A stretch of DNA of 64,000 bases from contig NZ_SNZH01000012.1 of NCBI RefSeq assembly GCF_004363655.1, positions 62,001 to 126,000 of the forward strand, written 5' to 3'. The notes under the pieces are model-generated. The model saw only the letters and a list, made by a program, of their open reading frames with translations, did not search any database and was not told the DNA's origin. This document shows, piece after piece, positions 27,150-35,175 of the stretch; position 1 is the stretch's first letter, and each line of letters begins with the position of its first letter. This DNA comes from Tahibacter aquaticus. Its GTDB lineage: Bacteria > Pseudomonadota > Gammaproteobacteria > Xanthomonadales > Rhodanobacteraceae. Position numbers and translations under genes: made by a program.

Positions 27150-27614
27150 ATGAGTCGCGAAACCGATCTGATCGACACGTTCTATCGCGCCTTCCAGCGC
27201 CGCGATGCCGCGGCCATGGCAGCCTGCTATGCGGGCGATGCCCATTTCCACGATCCGGCCTTCGACCTGTACGGCGCCGACATCGGCGCGATGTGGCGCA
27301 TGCTGTGCGAGCGCGGCAAGGACCTGCGCGTGGAATTCGCCAATGTGCGCGCCGACGGCGACAAGGGCAGCGCCGACTGGCAGGCCTGGTACAGCTTCAG
27401 CGCCAGCGGCCGGCCGGTACACAACATCATCCACGCGGAATTCCGTTTCCGCGACGGCCTGATTAGTGAACATCTGGATAATTTCGATTTCTGGCGGTGG
27501 TCGCGCCAGGCGCTGGGCGCACCCGGCATGTTGCTGGGCTGGTCGCCGTTCCTGCAGAAGAAAGTGCGCGCACAGGCCGCCGCCGGGCTGGCTGCGTTCA
27601 AGCAGCGCGGCTGA
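27150..27614 (+). CDS. NTF2-like (SnoaL-type) domain protein
   Basis: 154 residues from the ATG at 27150 (MSRETDLIDTFYRAFQ), preceded by AAGGAAC. The fold signature is clear: an opening helix FYRAFQRRDAAAMAACYAGDAHFHDPAF, then strands WQAWYSFSASGRPVHNIIHAEFRFRDGLISEHLDNFDFW. The Asp/His pattern matches the ketosteroid-isomerase-like superfamily, which covers enzymes, stress proteins and ligand-binding proteins. Nothing nearby specifies a substrate. It stands alone, convergent with the LysR gene. Confidence 0.85.
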   Translation: MSRETDLIDTFYRAFQRRDAAAMAACYAGDAHFHDPAFDLYGADIGAMWRMLCERGKDLRVEFANVRADGDKGSADWQAWYSFSASGRPVHNIIHAEFRFRDGLISEHLDNFDFWRWSRQALGAPGMLLGWSPFLQKKVRAQAAAGLAAFKQRG

Positions 27615-27641
27615 GATACCGTCGATTCCCCGCCGCGGCGC

Positions 27642-28547
27642 TCAAGGCTGGCAGGCCGCCAGTTCCTCGCGCCGCGCCAGCAGGAAGTCGATCAGCGCCC
27701 GCAGGGCCGGCGACAGGCGCCGTTCCGCATACATCAGGTTGAGCGGTTCGGTCTCGCCCAGCCATTGCGGCAGCACGCGCTGCAGCCGGCCTGCAGCCAC
27801 GTCTTCGGCCACGTCGGCCCAGACGCGATTGGCGATGCCGCGACCACGCAGCGCCCAGCGCCGCACCATTTCCGCATCGTTGAAGATCCAGCGCGGCAAC
27901 ACGCTGACTTCGTACTCCTCCTCGCCGCGCACGAAGCGCCAGCGGTCGGCCGGACGCTGCTGGCGCATGAAGCAGACGGTCGCATGGGCGGCGAGTTCGC
28001 GCGGATGTTCCGGCGCGCCATGCCGCGCCAGGTAGTCGGGCGCGGCGCAGGCGACGCGCTGCAGCTGCGCCAGCGGCAACGCGATCAGGTTGGAATCGCC
28101 CGGATTGCCATAGCGCAGGGCAATGTCCACCGGCGCGGCGAAGAAATCGGTGATGGCATCGTCCAGGCTGATCTGGAATTGCACCTGCGGATGACCGGCG
28201 GCGAATTCGTCCAGCCAGCCAGCCAGGCGATTGCGGCCGAAATCCGCCGGCGCGGTGATGCGCACCAGGCCGCGCAGTCCTTCGCGGTCGCGGCTCAGCG
28301 CCAGGCGGCCGGCGCTCAGCGCAGCCAGCGCTTCGCGCGCATGCGGCAGATAGCGTTCGCCTTCGACACTCAGGCGCAGGCTGCGCGTGGTACGCAGGAT
28401 CAGGCGTACGCCAAGCTGCACCTCCAGCCGTTTCAGCGCGGCGCTGGCCACCGCCAGGGTGATGCCCAGCGAACGCGCCGCCAGGCTGAGCCGGCCGCTG
28501 TCGGCGCAGGCCACGAACACGGCAATGTCGGACAGCGATTCGCTCAT
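27642..28547 (-). CDS. LysR-family transcriptional regulator
   Basis: 301 residues from the ATG at 28547 (MSESLSDIAVFV). The winged helix-turn-helix is at residues 8-65 (GRLSLAARSLGITLAVASAALKRLEVQLGVRLILRTTRSLRLS). The effector domain contains GLVRITAPADFGRN and ends in the usual RxxxFIDFL-like stretch (LRALIDFLLARREEL). It is divergent from the MFS gene, separated by 98 bases, and therefore probably controls the MFS-mini protein-cupin unit and itself. Similarity is to the LTTR subgroup acting on small aromatic or toxic compounds; the effector is unknown. Confidence 0.93.
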   Translation of the reverse strand: MSESLSDIAVFVACADSGRLSLAARSLGITLAVASAALKRLEVQLGVRLILRTTRSLRLSVEGERYLPHAREALAALSAGRLALSRDREGLRGLVRITAPADFGRNRLAGWLDEFAAGHPQVQFQISLDDAITDFFAAPVDIALRYGNPGDSNLIALPLAQLQRVACAAPDYLARHGAPEHPRELAAHATVCFMRQQRPADRWRFVRGEEEYEVSVLPRWIFNDAEMVRRWALRGRGIANRVWADVAEDVAAGRLQRVLPQWLGETEPLNLMYAERRLSPALRALIDFLLARREELAACQP

Positions 28548-28549
28548 TC

Positions 28550-28564
28550 TCAATCGTCCATTGA
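28550..28564. promoter_or_regulatory. Candidate LysR operator
   Basis: The inverted repeat TCAAT-CGTCC-ATTGA lies directly upstream of the LysR start codon, within the 98-base divergent region. ATTC and GAAT flank it on the outside. LysR regulators bind such interrupted dyads, but the spacing here is not the exact T-N11-A form, so this is tentative. Confidence 0.35.
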
Positions 28565-28645
28565 TACTGAATCCCGCGCCGCAGCGCTGTTGCGACAATA
28601 CGCGCATCGCTACCCTGCGCTACAGCTTCGCTTGGGCCTTTGCCG

Positions 28646-29914
28646 ATGAAACCTTTCGATTCTCCTGTGGCGCATTCTTCCGCGGCAAGCTGGTCCCGCA
28701 CGGCGGTCATCGCCATTGCCTGCGCCGCGCTCATCGTCACCCTGAGCATGGGCGTACGCCAGAGCTTCGGCATGTTCATGCAACCCATCGGCCGCGAGTT
28801 CGGCATAGGGCGCGAATACTTCGGCTTCGCCATCGCCGTGCAGAACCTGCTGTTCGGCCTGGCCCAGCCATTCGTCGGTGCGATCGCCGACCGCTACGGC
28901 GTTCGCCGCGTGCTGGTCGTCGGCGCGCTGGTCTATGCCGCCGGCTTGATCATGGCCGGCCTAACCCTGTCGCCGGGCGGCATCATGGCCAGCCTCGGCG
29001 TACTGGTCGGCCTGGGCCTGAGCGGAACCACCTTTGTCGTCGTGCTGACCGGCGTCGCCCGCCTGGTCAGTCCACAGCAACGCAGCATGGCCTTCGGCCT
29101 GGTCACCGCTGGCGGCTCGTTCGGCCAGTTTGCCGTGGTACCGATTGCCCAGGCCCTGATTGCCGGCTGGGACTGGCGCGGCGCGCTGTTCGGCCTGTGT
29201 GTCTTCATCCTGCTGACCATCGTCGCGGCGATCGGCATTCGCCCGCCCGTGCAAGATCCTGCCGCCGCCGTCGTCGGCGAACCGGCCGGTGGCCTGGGCA
29301 AGGCCTTGAGCGACGCCGCCGCGCATCCGCATTACTGGCTGCTCAATGCCGGTTTCTTCGTCTGCGGATTCCATATCGCGTTTATCGCCACGCATTTCCC
29401 TGCCTACCTGGTCGACCAGGGCATTGCCGCCGGTGTCGGCGCCAGCGCGCTGGCCCTGGTCGGCCTGTTCAATATCGCCGGCTCGTACCTGTTCGGGCTA
29501 TGGGGCGGGCGACACAGCCGGCCGCGCTTGCTCGCCGCCTTGTACGCCGCGCGTGCCGTGGCGATTGCGATCTTCCTCGCCGTGCCGCTCAGCGGCGCCT
29601 CGGCCCTGGTATTTGCCGCCGTGTTCGGCTTCCTCTGGCTGGGCACGGTGCCGCTGACCAACGGCGCGGTCGCCAGCATGTTCGGCGTTCGATACTTATC
29701 CACTTTGTACGGCGTCGTATTCCTCAGCCATCAGGTCGGCAGCTTCGTCGGCGCCTGGGTCGCCGGCCGCCTGTACGACACTACCGGCAGCTATACGCCG
29801 ATCTGGATCGCCAGCATCGCGCTGGGCCTGCTCGCCGCTGGCGTCAGCTGGCTGACCCGCGACGATGCCGTCGCTGCACGTCCGCTGCTGCGCCCGGCCG
29901 AGTCCACGCCGTGA
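28646..29914 (+). CDS. Major facilitator superfamily transporter
   Basis: 422 residues from the ATG at 28646; the longer frame would need a TTG. Twelve hydrophobic spans are visible. The loop 2-3 motif is GAIADRYGVRRVLVVGAL, and TM5 has the antiporter-like GLVTAGGSFGQFAVVPIAQALI. The sequence resembles oxalate/formate-antiporter-like MFS proteins of the MCT-related group. Its last bases overlap a 43-codon membrane ORF (GTGA), which in turn overlaps a cupin gene, so the three are translationally coupled. The divergent LysR gene is the likely regulator. Substrate unknown. Confidence 0.9.
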   Translation: MKPFDSPVAHSSAASWSRTAVIAIACAALIVTLSMGVRQSFGMFMQPIGREFGIGREYFGFAIAVQNLLFGLAQPFVGAIADRYGVRRVLVVGALVYAAGLIMAGLTLSPGGIMASLGVLVGLGLSGTTFVVVLTGVARLVSPQQRSMAFGLVTAGGSFGQFAVVPIAQALIAGWDWRGALFGLCVFILLTIVAAIGIRPPVQDPAAAVVGEPAGGLGKALSDAAAHPHYWLLNAGFFVCGFHIAFIATHFPAYLVDQGIAAGVGASALALVGLFNIAGSYLFGLWGGRHSRPRLLAALYAARAVAIAIFLAVPLSGASALVFAAVFGFLWLGTVPLTNGAVASMFGVRYLSTLYGVVFLSHQVGSFVGAWVAGRLYDTTGSYTPIWIASIALGLLAAGVSWLTRDDAVAARPLLRPAESTP

Positions 29915-30042
29915 AAACCACGCTGTCCTGGCGCCGTATCGCCTGGCTTGCCGCGCTGGCCGTCGCCGCGCTGCTGGCCGCGCTGTGGCTGCGCTGGGGC
30001 GAAACGATCTTTGCCGGACAACTGGGAGCCATGCTGTGCTGA
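29911..30042 (+). CDS. 43-residue single-span membrane protein coupled to the MFS gene
   Basis: A GTG start overlaps the MFS stop (GTGA) and the reading frame ends seven bases into the cupin gene. The product has a short basic N-terminus (KTTLSWRRI), one hydrophobic helix (AWLAALAVAALLAALWL), and a tail ending in Cys. Evidence for reality is the coupling at both ends and the clean positive-inside topology. There is no recognised family. It could be an accessory subunit of the transporter. Confidence 0.6.
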   Translation: MKTTLSWRRIAWLAALAVAALLAALWLRWGETIFAGQLGAMLC

Positions 30043-30428
30043 ACGATGCCGTAGCCAGGCCGCTTGCACTCGATCCACGCCAGCTTGCCGCCGGACTGGC
30101 CGAGCTGTGGTCGCCACGCGTGATCGGCGAACTCGACGATGCCTATCTCAAAGTGGCCAAGGTACAGGGCGAACTGGTCTGGCACAGCCATGACGAGCAG
30201 GACGAACTGTTCTTCGTACTGCAGGGCCGCCTGCGCCTGTGCCTGCCCGATGGCGAGGTCGAACTCGGCCCCGGCCAGCTCTACGTCGTGCCCAAGGGCG
30301 TGCGCCACCTGCCGATAGCCGAGCAGGAATGCCTGATCCTGCTGATCGAGAACAAATCCACCGCGCATACCGGCGATGTGGCCAGTGCGCAGACCCGCAG
30401 CCTGGCCGAGCAACTGCGCACGCTGTAG
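30036..30428 (+). CDS. Small cupin-domain protein
   Basis: 130 residues from the GTG at 30036, which has GGGAG seven bases upstream and overlaps the preceding mini-ORF. A single cupin barrel is seen: motif 1 GELVWHSHDEQDELFFVLQGRLRL gives His, His, Glu-type metal ligands, and motif 2 is LGPGQLYVVPKGVRHLP. Proteins of this size are mannose-6-phosphate-isomerase-like cupins of unknown substrate. Coupling to an MFS transporter suggests it processes or senses the transported compound; that is inference. Confidence 0.87.
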   Translation: MLNDAVARPLALDPRQLAAGLAELWSPRVIGELDDAYLKVAKVQGELVWHSHDEQDELFFVLQGRLRLCLPDGEVELGPGQLYVVPKGVRHLPIAEQECLILLIENKSTAHTGDVASAQTRSLAEQLRTL

Positions 30429-30488
30429 CTGTGCCAAAAACCCGACGACGGTTGCTATCCTGCGGCGTCCTCCGCAGGTGCCGCGACC

Positions 30489-30791
30489 ATGCCTGTACTG
30501 CTGTTGCTGACCTTCCTGTTCGCCGCCATCGGCGTATTCGTTTTCCTTGCCCTGATGCTGATGCTGGTGATCGGCCTCAACGGCATGAGTAGCGCTGCAG
30601 CGCAGCCCTGGCTGATCGGCGTGGCACTGACGATCTTCGTCGGCTTCAACCTTCTGGCCGGACTGCTGCTCAGCGTCATTGCCAGACGCTCCGACCTGCG
30701 TGGCTGGAGCTGGCTGGCGGCGAGCTGCTGGTCGGCCCTGGCCTTCCTCGCGCAGCTCGGCCTGGCCGCGCTGTTGTGGCAGCTGGCCTGA
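30489..30791 (+). CDS. Small hypothetical inner membrane protein
   Basis: 100 residues with three predicted spans (about 3-30, 40-62 and 74-97), nearly all Leu/Ala/Val/Phe. A short basic loop, ARRSDLRGW, lies between spans 2 and 3. No family is recognised. It begins 60 bases after the cupin gene on the same strand, so it may be read with it, but nothing else links them. Confidence 0.65.
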   Translation: MPVLLLLTFLFAAIGVFVFLALMLMLVIGLNGMSSAAAQPWLIGVALTIFVGFNLLAGLLLSVIARRSDLRGWSWLAASCWSALAFLAQLGLAALLWQLA

Positions 30792-30924
30792 GCACGAATG
30801 CGGCCAGGCAACACCTGTCTGCAGCGATTCCTGCCGATTGGATAAAGCACGGCGCTTGCGCATGTCGCCACGACTACGCAATGGCTATGCTTGCGCATTC
30901 CTGTCCCTACCAGGCTACGTATCC

Positions 30925-32691
30925 ATGATCCGCTCTGCCGCCTACCTCGCCGCCCTGCTGCTGGGCGCCAATGCCGTGGCTGCTCCCGACAACCTGCGCA
31001 CGCTGTCGGAACAGTCGGGCTTCAAGCGCACCGGCCGCTACGACGAGGTGATCGACCTGTGCGCACGTTTCGCCAAGAGCTTTCCCGACACGGTGAGCTG
31101 CGAGGAATTCGGCCGCACGCCGGAAGGCCGGCCGATGCTGGCCCTGGTCGCCAGCGGCAGCGGCGCACGCACGCCCGAGGCGGCGCGCGAGCGCGGCATT
31201 CCGGTCAGCCTGTTCCAGGGTGGCATTCATGCGGGCGAGATCGACGGCAAGGACGCGGGCTTCCTGCTGCTGCGCGAACTGCTGCAGGGCAAGGCCGGCA
31301 AAGGCCTGCTGGACAAGCAGGTACTGGTGTTCGTACCGGTGTTCAATATCGACGGACATGAACGCTTCGGCGCCTGGAACCGGCCGAACCAGCGCGGGCC
31401 GGAGCAGATGGGCTGGCGCACCACGGCACAGAATCTCAACCTCAATCGCGACTATCTCAAGGCCGAAACGCCGGAGATGCAGGCCATGCTGGCGCTGATG
31501 AACCGCTGGGACCCGACCGTCTATGTCGACCTGCACGTCACCGACGGGGCCAAGTTCGAGCACGACGTCTCCATCTCGGTGGAACCGCTGTATTCCGGCG
31601 ACGACGAACTGCGCAAGCTCGGCCGCGAGCTGCGCGACCAGACCATCGCCAAACTGAGCAAGCAGGGTTCGCTGCCGGTCGGTTTCTATCCGTCCTTCGT
31701 GATCGGCGACGACCCTGCCTCGGGCTTTGCCGACGGCGTCGCGCCGCCGCGCTTCTCCACCGGCTATCTGCCACTGCGCAACCGCTTCGGCATGCTGGTG
31801 GAAACGCATTCGTGGAAGCCGTATCCGGTACGCGTGAAGATCACGCGCAACACCATCCTCGACGTGATGGAACTCATCGCCGAACGCGGCAAGGACTGGC
31901 ACGCGGAACAGCTCACCGCGGACGAGCGCGCCGCCACGCTGGGCGGCACGGCGGTGCCGTTGGACTACAAGGCCAGCGACAAGGCGCGCGAGGTCGAATT
32001 CCGCGGCTACGCCTATACGCGCACGCCGTCGGAGGTTTCCGGCGCGCTGATGACGCGCTACGACGAACGCAAACCGCAAGTGTGGAAAGTGCCGCTGCGC
32101 GACGATGTACAGCCTAATGCGACAGTCGAGGCGCCCAAGGGCGGTTACCTGGTGCCGGTTGCCTGGGCCGCCCGCGTAGTGCCCACGCTGGAACTGCACG
32201 GCGTCAGCTACAAGCGCCTCGCCACCGCCCTGCCGCGCCAGGCGCTGGAAACCTTCCGCGCCAGCGCGACCAGCTTCAGCGGACAGCCGGTGGAAGGCCA
32301 TGACCGCGCCACGCTACAAGGCAGCTGGCAGGACGAAACCCGCGATCTCGCCGCCGGCGCCGTCTACATTCCGCTGGCGCAGGCGCGCTCGCGCATCGTC
32401 GTCGCCCTGCTGGAACCACAGGCGCCCGACTCGCTCGCCGCCTGGGGCCAGTTCAATGCCGCTTTCGAGCAAAAGGAATATATGGAGGAATATGTCGCCG
32501 AGGACGTGGCGCGCGAACAGCTCAAACGCGATCCGCAACTCGCCGCCGAATTCCAGCGCAAGCTCGCCACCGAACCCGATTTCGTCAGGAACGCCGCCGC
32601 GCGCCTGCAATTCTTCGCCCGGCGGCATGCGTCCTGGGACGAGCAGTTCAACCTGTATCCGGTATTCCGCCTGCAGCGCGCGCCGGAATAA
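30925..32691 (+). CDS. Secreted M14 family zinc carboxypeptidase-like protein
   Basis: 588 residues from the ATG at 30925; upstream extensions of the frame are not protein-like. A signal peptide (1-20, ANAVAA|PD) precedes an M14 domain. Zinc ligands His102 and Glu105 are in GGIHAGEIDGKD and His204 is in YVDLHVTDG. NIDGHERFG and the Arg-containing NLNRDYLKAETPE give substrate contacts. The region after about residue 330 is not peptidase-like and carries an accessory fold. The class is that of exported M14 proteins common in Xanthomonadales; cleavage specificity is not readable. Confidence 0.9.
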   Translation: MIRSAAYLAALLLGANAVAAPDNLRTLSEQSGFKRTGRYDEVIDLCARFAKSFPDTVSCEEFGRTPEGRPMLALVASGSGARTPEAARERGIPVSLFQGGIHAGEIDGKDAGFLLLRELLQGKAGKGLLDKQVLVFVPVFNIDGHERFGAWNRPNQRGPEQMGWRTTAQNLNLNRDYLKAETPEMQAMLALMNRWDPTVYVDLHVTDGAKFEHDVSISVEPLYSGDDELRKLGRELRDQTIAKLSKQGSLPVGFYPSFVIGDDPASGFADGVAPPRFSTGYLPLRNRFGMLVETHSWKPYPVRVKITRNTILDVMELIAERGKDWHAEQLTADERAATLGGTAVPLDYKASDKAREVEFRGYAYTRTPSEVSGALMTRYDERKPQVWKVPLRDDVQPNATVEAPKGGYLVPVAWAARVVPTLELHGVSYKRLATALPRQALETFRASATSFSGQPVEGHDRATLQGSWQDETRDLAAGAVYIPLAQARSRIVVALLEPQAPDSLAAWGQFNAAFEQKEYMEEYVAEDVAREQLKRDPQLAAEFQRKLATEPDFVRNAAARLQFFARRHASWDEQFNLYPVFRLQRAPE

Positions 32692-32730
32692 GCGACCCGG
32701 CAGCGGCGGCGGCGATGGATTCGCCGCTGC

Positions 32731-33330
32731 TCAGCAGGATGCGTATTTCCAGTTGCGCGACTTGCCCTCGGCGATCCATTCCAGCGCCTGGGCCAGGCGC
32801 CTGGCGCGGGTTTCCTCGCGCTTGGCTTCGCTCAGCCATTCGATGTATTCGCGCCGGTTCGACGGGCTGAAGGCATCGAACACGGCCGCGGCCTTGCGGT
32901 TCTTCTTCAGCGCGGCGGCCAGGTCGTCGGGTATCCGGGCCGCGGGCTTGGGCGCTTTCTTGCTGCCGGCGCCGGGTTTGGTATCCGTTTCGTTGAGCTG
33001 CATGGCCTGTTTCAGATAGCCGGCCAGCAGTTTCTTGCCCGGCGCATCCTTGAGCGAGGTAATGCGGCCGAAATCGCCCATGGCCTCGGCGCTGGACGTC
33101 TCGCCGAACAGCAGCGGCCATTTCCAGAAACCGAATGCGCAATGCTGCTTGAACGCGGCCATGGAACAGAACATGCCGTGATACATGAAGTGTGGAAAGC
33201 CCCATTTGATGGTTTCTTCCACCGCCGGACAGTACTGGAGCACCGTCTCGCGCAGGTATTCCAGGATGGGCCGGGCGAACTCGGCCGACTTGGCGATATA
33301 GGCATCGATGCGCGGATCGCGCGTTCCCAT
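32731..33330 (-). CDS. YdeI/OmpD-associated family protein (DUF1801 plus OmdA domain)
   Basis: 199 residues. An N-terminal DUF1801-like half (CPAVEETIKWGFPHFMYHGMFCSMAAFKQHCAFGFW) is followed by a Lys/Ala/Pro linker (about 118-138) and a C-terminal OmdA half (IPDDLAAALKKNRKAAAVFDAFSPSNRREYIEW ... EETRARRLAQALEWIAEGKSRNWKY). This two-domain form is the standard YdeI-like protein. Its role is unclear; related proteins have been linked to peptide resistance and stress. It is transcribed away from the M14 gene. Confidence 0.88.
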   Translation of the reverse strand: MGTRDPRIDAYIAKSAEFARPILEYLRETVLQYCPAVEETIKWGFPHFMYHGMFCSMAAFKQHCAFGFWKWPLLFGETSSAEAMGDFGRITSLKDAPGKKLLAGYLKQAMQLNETDTKPGAGSKKAPKPAARIPDDLAAALKKNRKAAAVFDAFSPSNRREYIEWLSEAKREETRARRLAQALEWIAEGKSRNWKYASC

Positions 33331-33353
33331 GGAGCTACCCTCCCCTTGCCGCT

Positions 33354-33629
33354 TCAGCCCAGCAGGTCAGCCTCTTCCGGGTGACGTTCGAACCAGACCT
33401 GCGCATACGAGCACAGCGGTGCCACCTTCCAGCCATTGGCCCGCGCCGCCGCCACCGCCGCGGCGGTGAGCTGGGCAGCGATGCCGCGGCCGCCGACTTC
33501 GCCTGGCACGCCGGTATGTACGATGGCCATGCGCTGGCCTTCCAGGCGGTAGTCCAGCACACAGCGGAAGCCGTCGACCAGGGTGTGGAAGCGCTGCGCA
33601 GCGGTGTCGTGTTCGATCGCGAAATCCAT
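33354..33629 (-). CDS. YjdJ-like GNAT family N-acetyltransferase
   Basis: 91 residues from the ATG at 33629 (MDFAIEHD). That start is favoured because GGAG lies eight bases upstream, while an ATG four codons earlier has none. The minimal GNAT signature is present: IVHTGVPGEVGGRGIAAQLTAAAVAAARANGWKVAPLCSYAQVWFERHPE, where GxGxxG-like residues bind acetyl-CoA and CSYAQVWFERHPE is the hallmark of this small family. The acceptor substrate is unknown. It is downstream of and co-directional with nothing else and stands between the YdeI-like gene and the cardiolipin synthase. Confidence 0.88.
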   Translation of the reverse strand: MDFAIEHDTAAQRFHTLVDGFRCVLDYRLEGQRMAIVHTGVPGEVGGRGIAAQLTAAAVAAARANGWKVAPLCSYAQVWFERHPEEADLLG

Positions 33630-33739
33630 GGCGGGCTCCATTGCAGGTGCTGGAAAACTACACCGGCACGTCCCTGAGGGACAACCCGGCGCCCGCCGAG
33701 CACATTCCGTAAACAGACTCGGCAGCTACACTTGCACGC

Positions 33740-35170
33740 ATGACCATTCCCGCGTGTCCGCCCCCGCTGCTGGCGCTCTCTCCCTGGCGCCGCATGGCCG
33801 AGCAGGCTTTCAGCCGTGCCGCCGGTGCGCCGCTCATCGGCGGCAACGACGTCGATCTGCTGATCGATGCCGCCGTGCACTTCGATGCCTGGGAGGCGTC
33901 GATAGGCCGTGCACAAAAAAACGTATTTCTGGAAAATTACATCATCCGCAACGACGCCGTCGGGCGGCGCATCCGCGATGCCCTGGTCGCCCGCGCCCAG
34001 GACGGCGTGACCGTCTGCGTGGTACGCGACTGGATGGGCTGCCTGGGCAGCGACGGCGGCGGCTTCTGGCAGCCGCTGCTGGCCGCCGGCGGCGAAGTAC
34101 GTTCGTACAACCCGCCACGGCTGGACAGCCTGCTCGGCTGGATCAGCCGCGATCACCGCAAACTGCTGGTGATCGACAATGCCGAGGCCTATATCACCGG
34201 CGTCTGCCTGTCGGAGAAATGGCTGGGCGATGCCAAGAAAAAAATGCCGCCCTGGCGCGATACCGGCGTGCGCCTGCGCGGCCCGGCCGTGGCCGAACTG
34301 GTGCACGCATTTGCCGAATTGTGGTCGCAGCTCGGCAAGCCGCTGGCGGCGGAGCTGCTGCAAAGCTCGGGCGCCGAGGCCGGCCAGGTCGACGTGCGCG
34401 TCATCGCCACCCAGCCCAGCACGGCCGGCCTGTTCCGCCTGGACCAGCTGATCTGTGCCATGGCACGGCAACGCCTGTGGCTGGCCGATGCGTATTTCGT
34501 CGGCTTGCCGCCCTACGTGCAGGCTCTGTCGGCAGCCTCGCGCGACGGCGTCGACGTGCGCCTGCTGGTGCCGGGCACCAGCGATATTCCGGCGGTGGCG
34601 CGCATGTCCCAGGCTGGCTACCGGCCGCTGCTGGAAGCCGGCATCCGCGTGTTCGAATGGAACGGCTCGATGATGCACGCCAAGACCGCGGTCGCCGATT
34701 CGCGCTGGGCACGCGTGGGTTCCAGCAATCTGAACATCGCCAGCTGGATGGGCAATTGCGAGATCGACCTGGCGGTGGAAGACCGCGATTTTGCCGCGCA
34801 GATGGAACAGCAGTATCTGGCCGACCTGGACAACGCCACCGAGATCGTGCTGAAGAAGCGCAAAGTGCACAAAATAGCAGAAGCCGGCGGCCGCCATGCC
34901 GGCGGCAGTTCCAGCCGCGCGGCGGCCGGCATGATGCGCATCGCCCACAGCGTCGGCGCGGCGCTGGGCAATCAGCGCGTACTCGGCCAGGCCGAGGCCA
35001 CCTCGCTGCCCTGGATCGCCCTGAGCCTGCTGGCGCTGACCGCGCTGGGCCTGCGCTGGCCGGTGCTGCTGGCCTGGCCGGCGGCGCTGGTCGCGGGTTT
35101 TGTCGGCATCAGCCTGCTCTGCCGCTACGTGCATTCGCGCCGGCGCAATCACGCCGGCTCGAAAAAATAG
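33740..35170 (+). CDS. Cardiolipin synthase (phospholipase D superfamily, ClsB-like)
   Basis: 476 residues. Two HKD catalytic motifs are intact: His139-Lys141-Asp146 (RDHRKLLVID) and His313-Lys315-Asp320 (MHAKTAVAD, then GSSNLNIASW). Two hydrophobic helices near the C-terminus (about 417-460) may anchor it in the membrane, where it would join phosphatidyl groups to make cardiolipin. It lacks the N-terminal spans of ClsA, so ClsB/ClsC-like is the better label. The stop is six bases from the stop of the convergent response-regulator gene. Confidence 0.9.
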   Translation: MTIPACPPPLLALSPWRRMAEQAFSRAAGAPLIGGNDVDLLIDAAVHFDAWEASIGRAQKNVFLENYIIRNDAVGRRIRDALVARAQDGVTVCVVRDWMGCLGSDGGGFWQPLLAAGGEVRSYNPPRLDSLLGWISRDHRKLLVIDNAEAYITGVCLSEKWLGDAKKKMPPWRDTGVRLRGPAVAELVHAFAELWSQLGKPLAAELLQSSGAEAGQVDVRVIATQPSTAGLFRLDQLICAMARQRLWLADAYFVGLPPYVQALSAASRDGVDVRLLVPGTSDIPAVARMSQAGYRPLLEAGIRVFEWNGSMMHAKTAVADSRWARVGSSNLNIASWMGNCEIDLAVEDRDFAAQMEQQYLADLDNATEIVLKKRKVHKIAEAGGRHAGGSSSRAAAGMMRIAHSVGAALGNQRVLGQAEATSLPWIALSLLALTALGLRWPVLLAWPAALVAGFVGISLLCRYVHSRRRNHAGSKK

Positions 35171-35175
35171 CCGAA

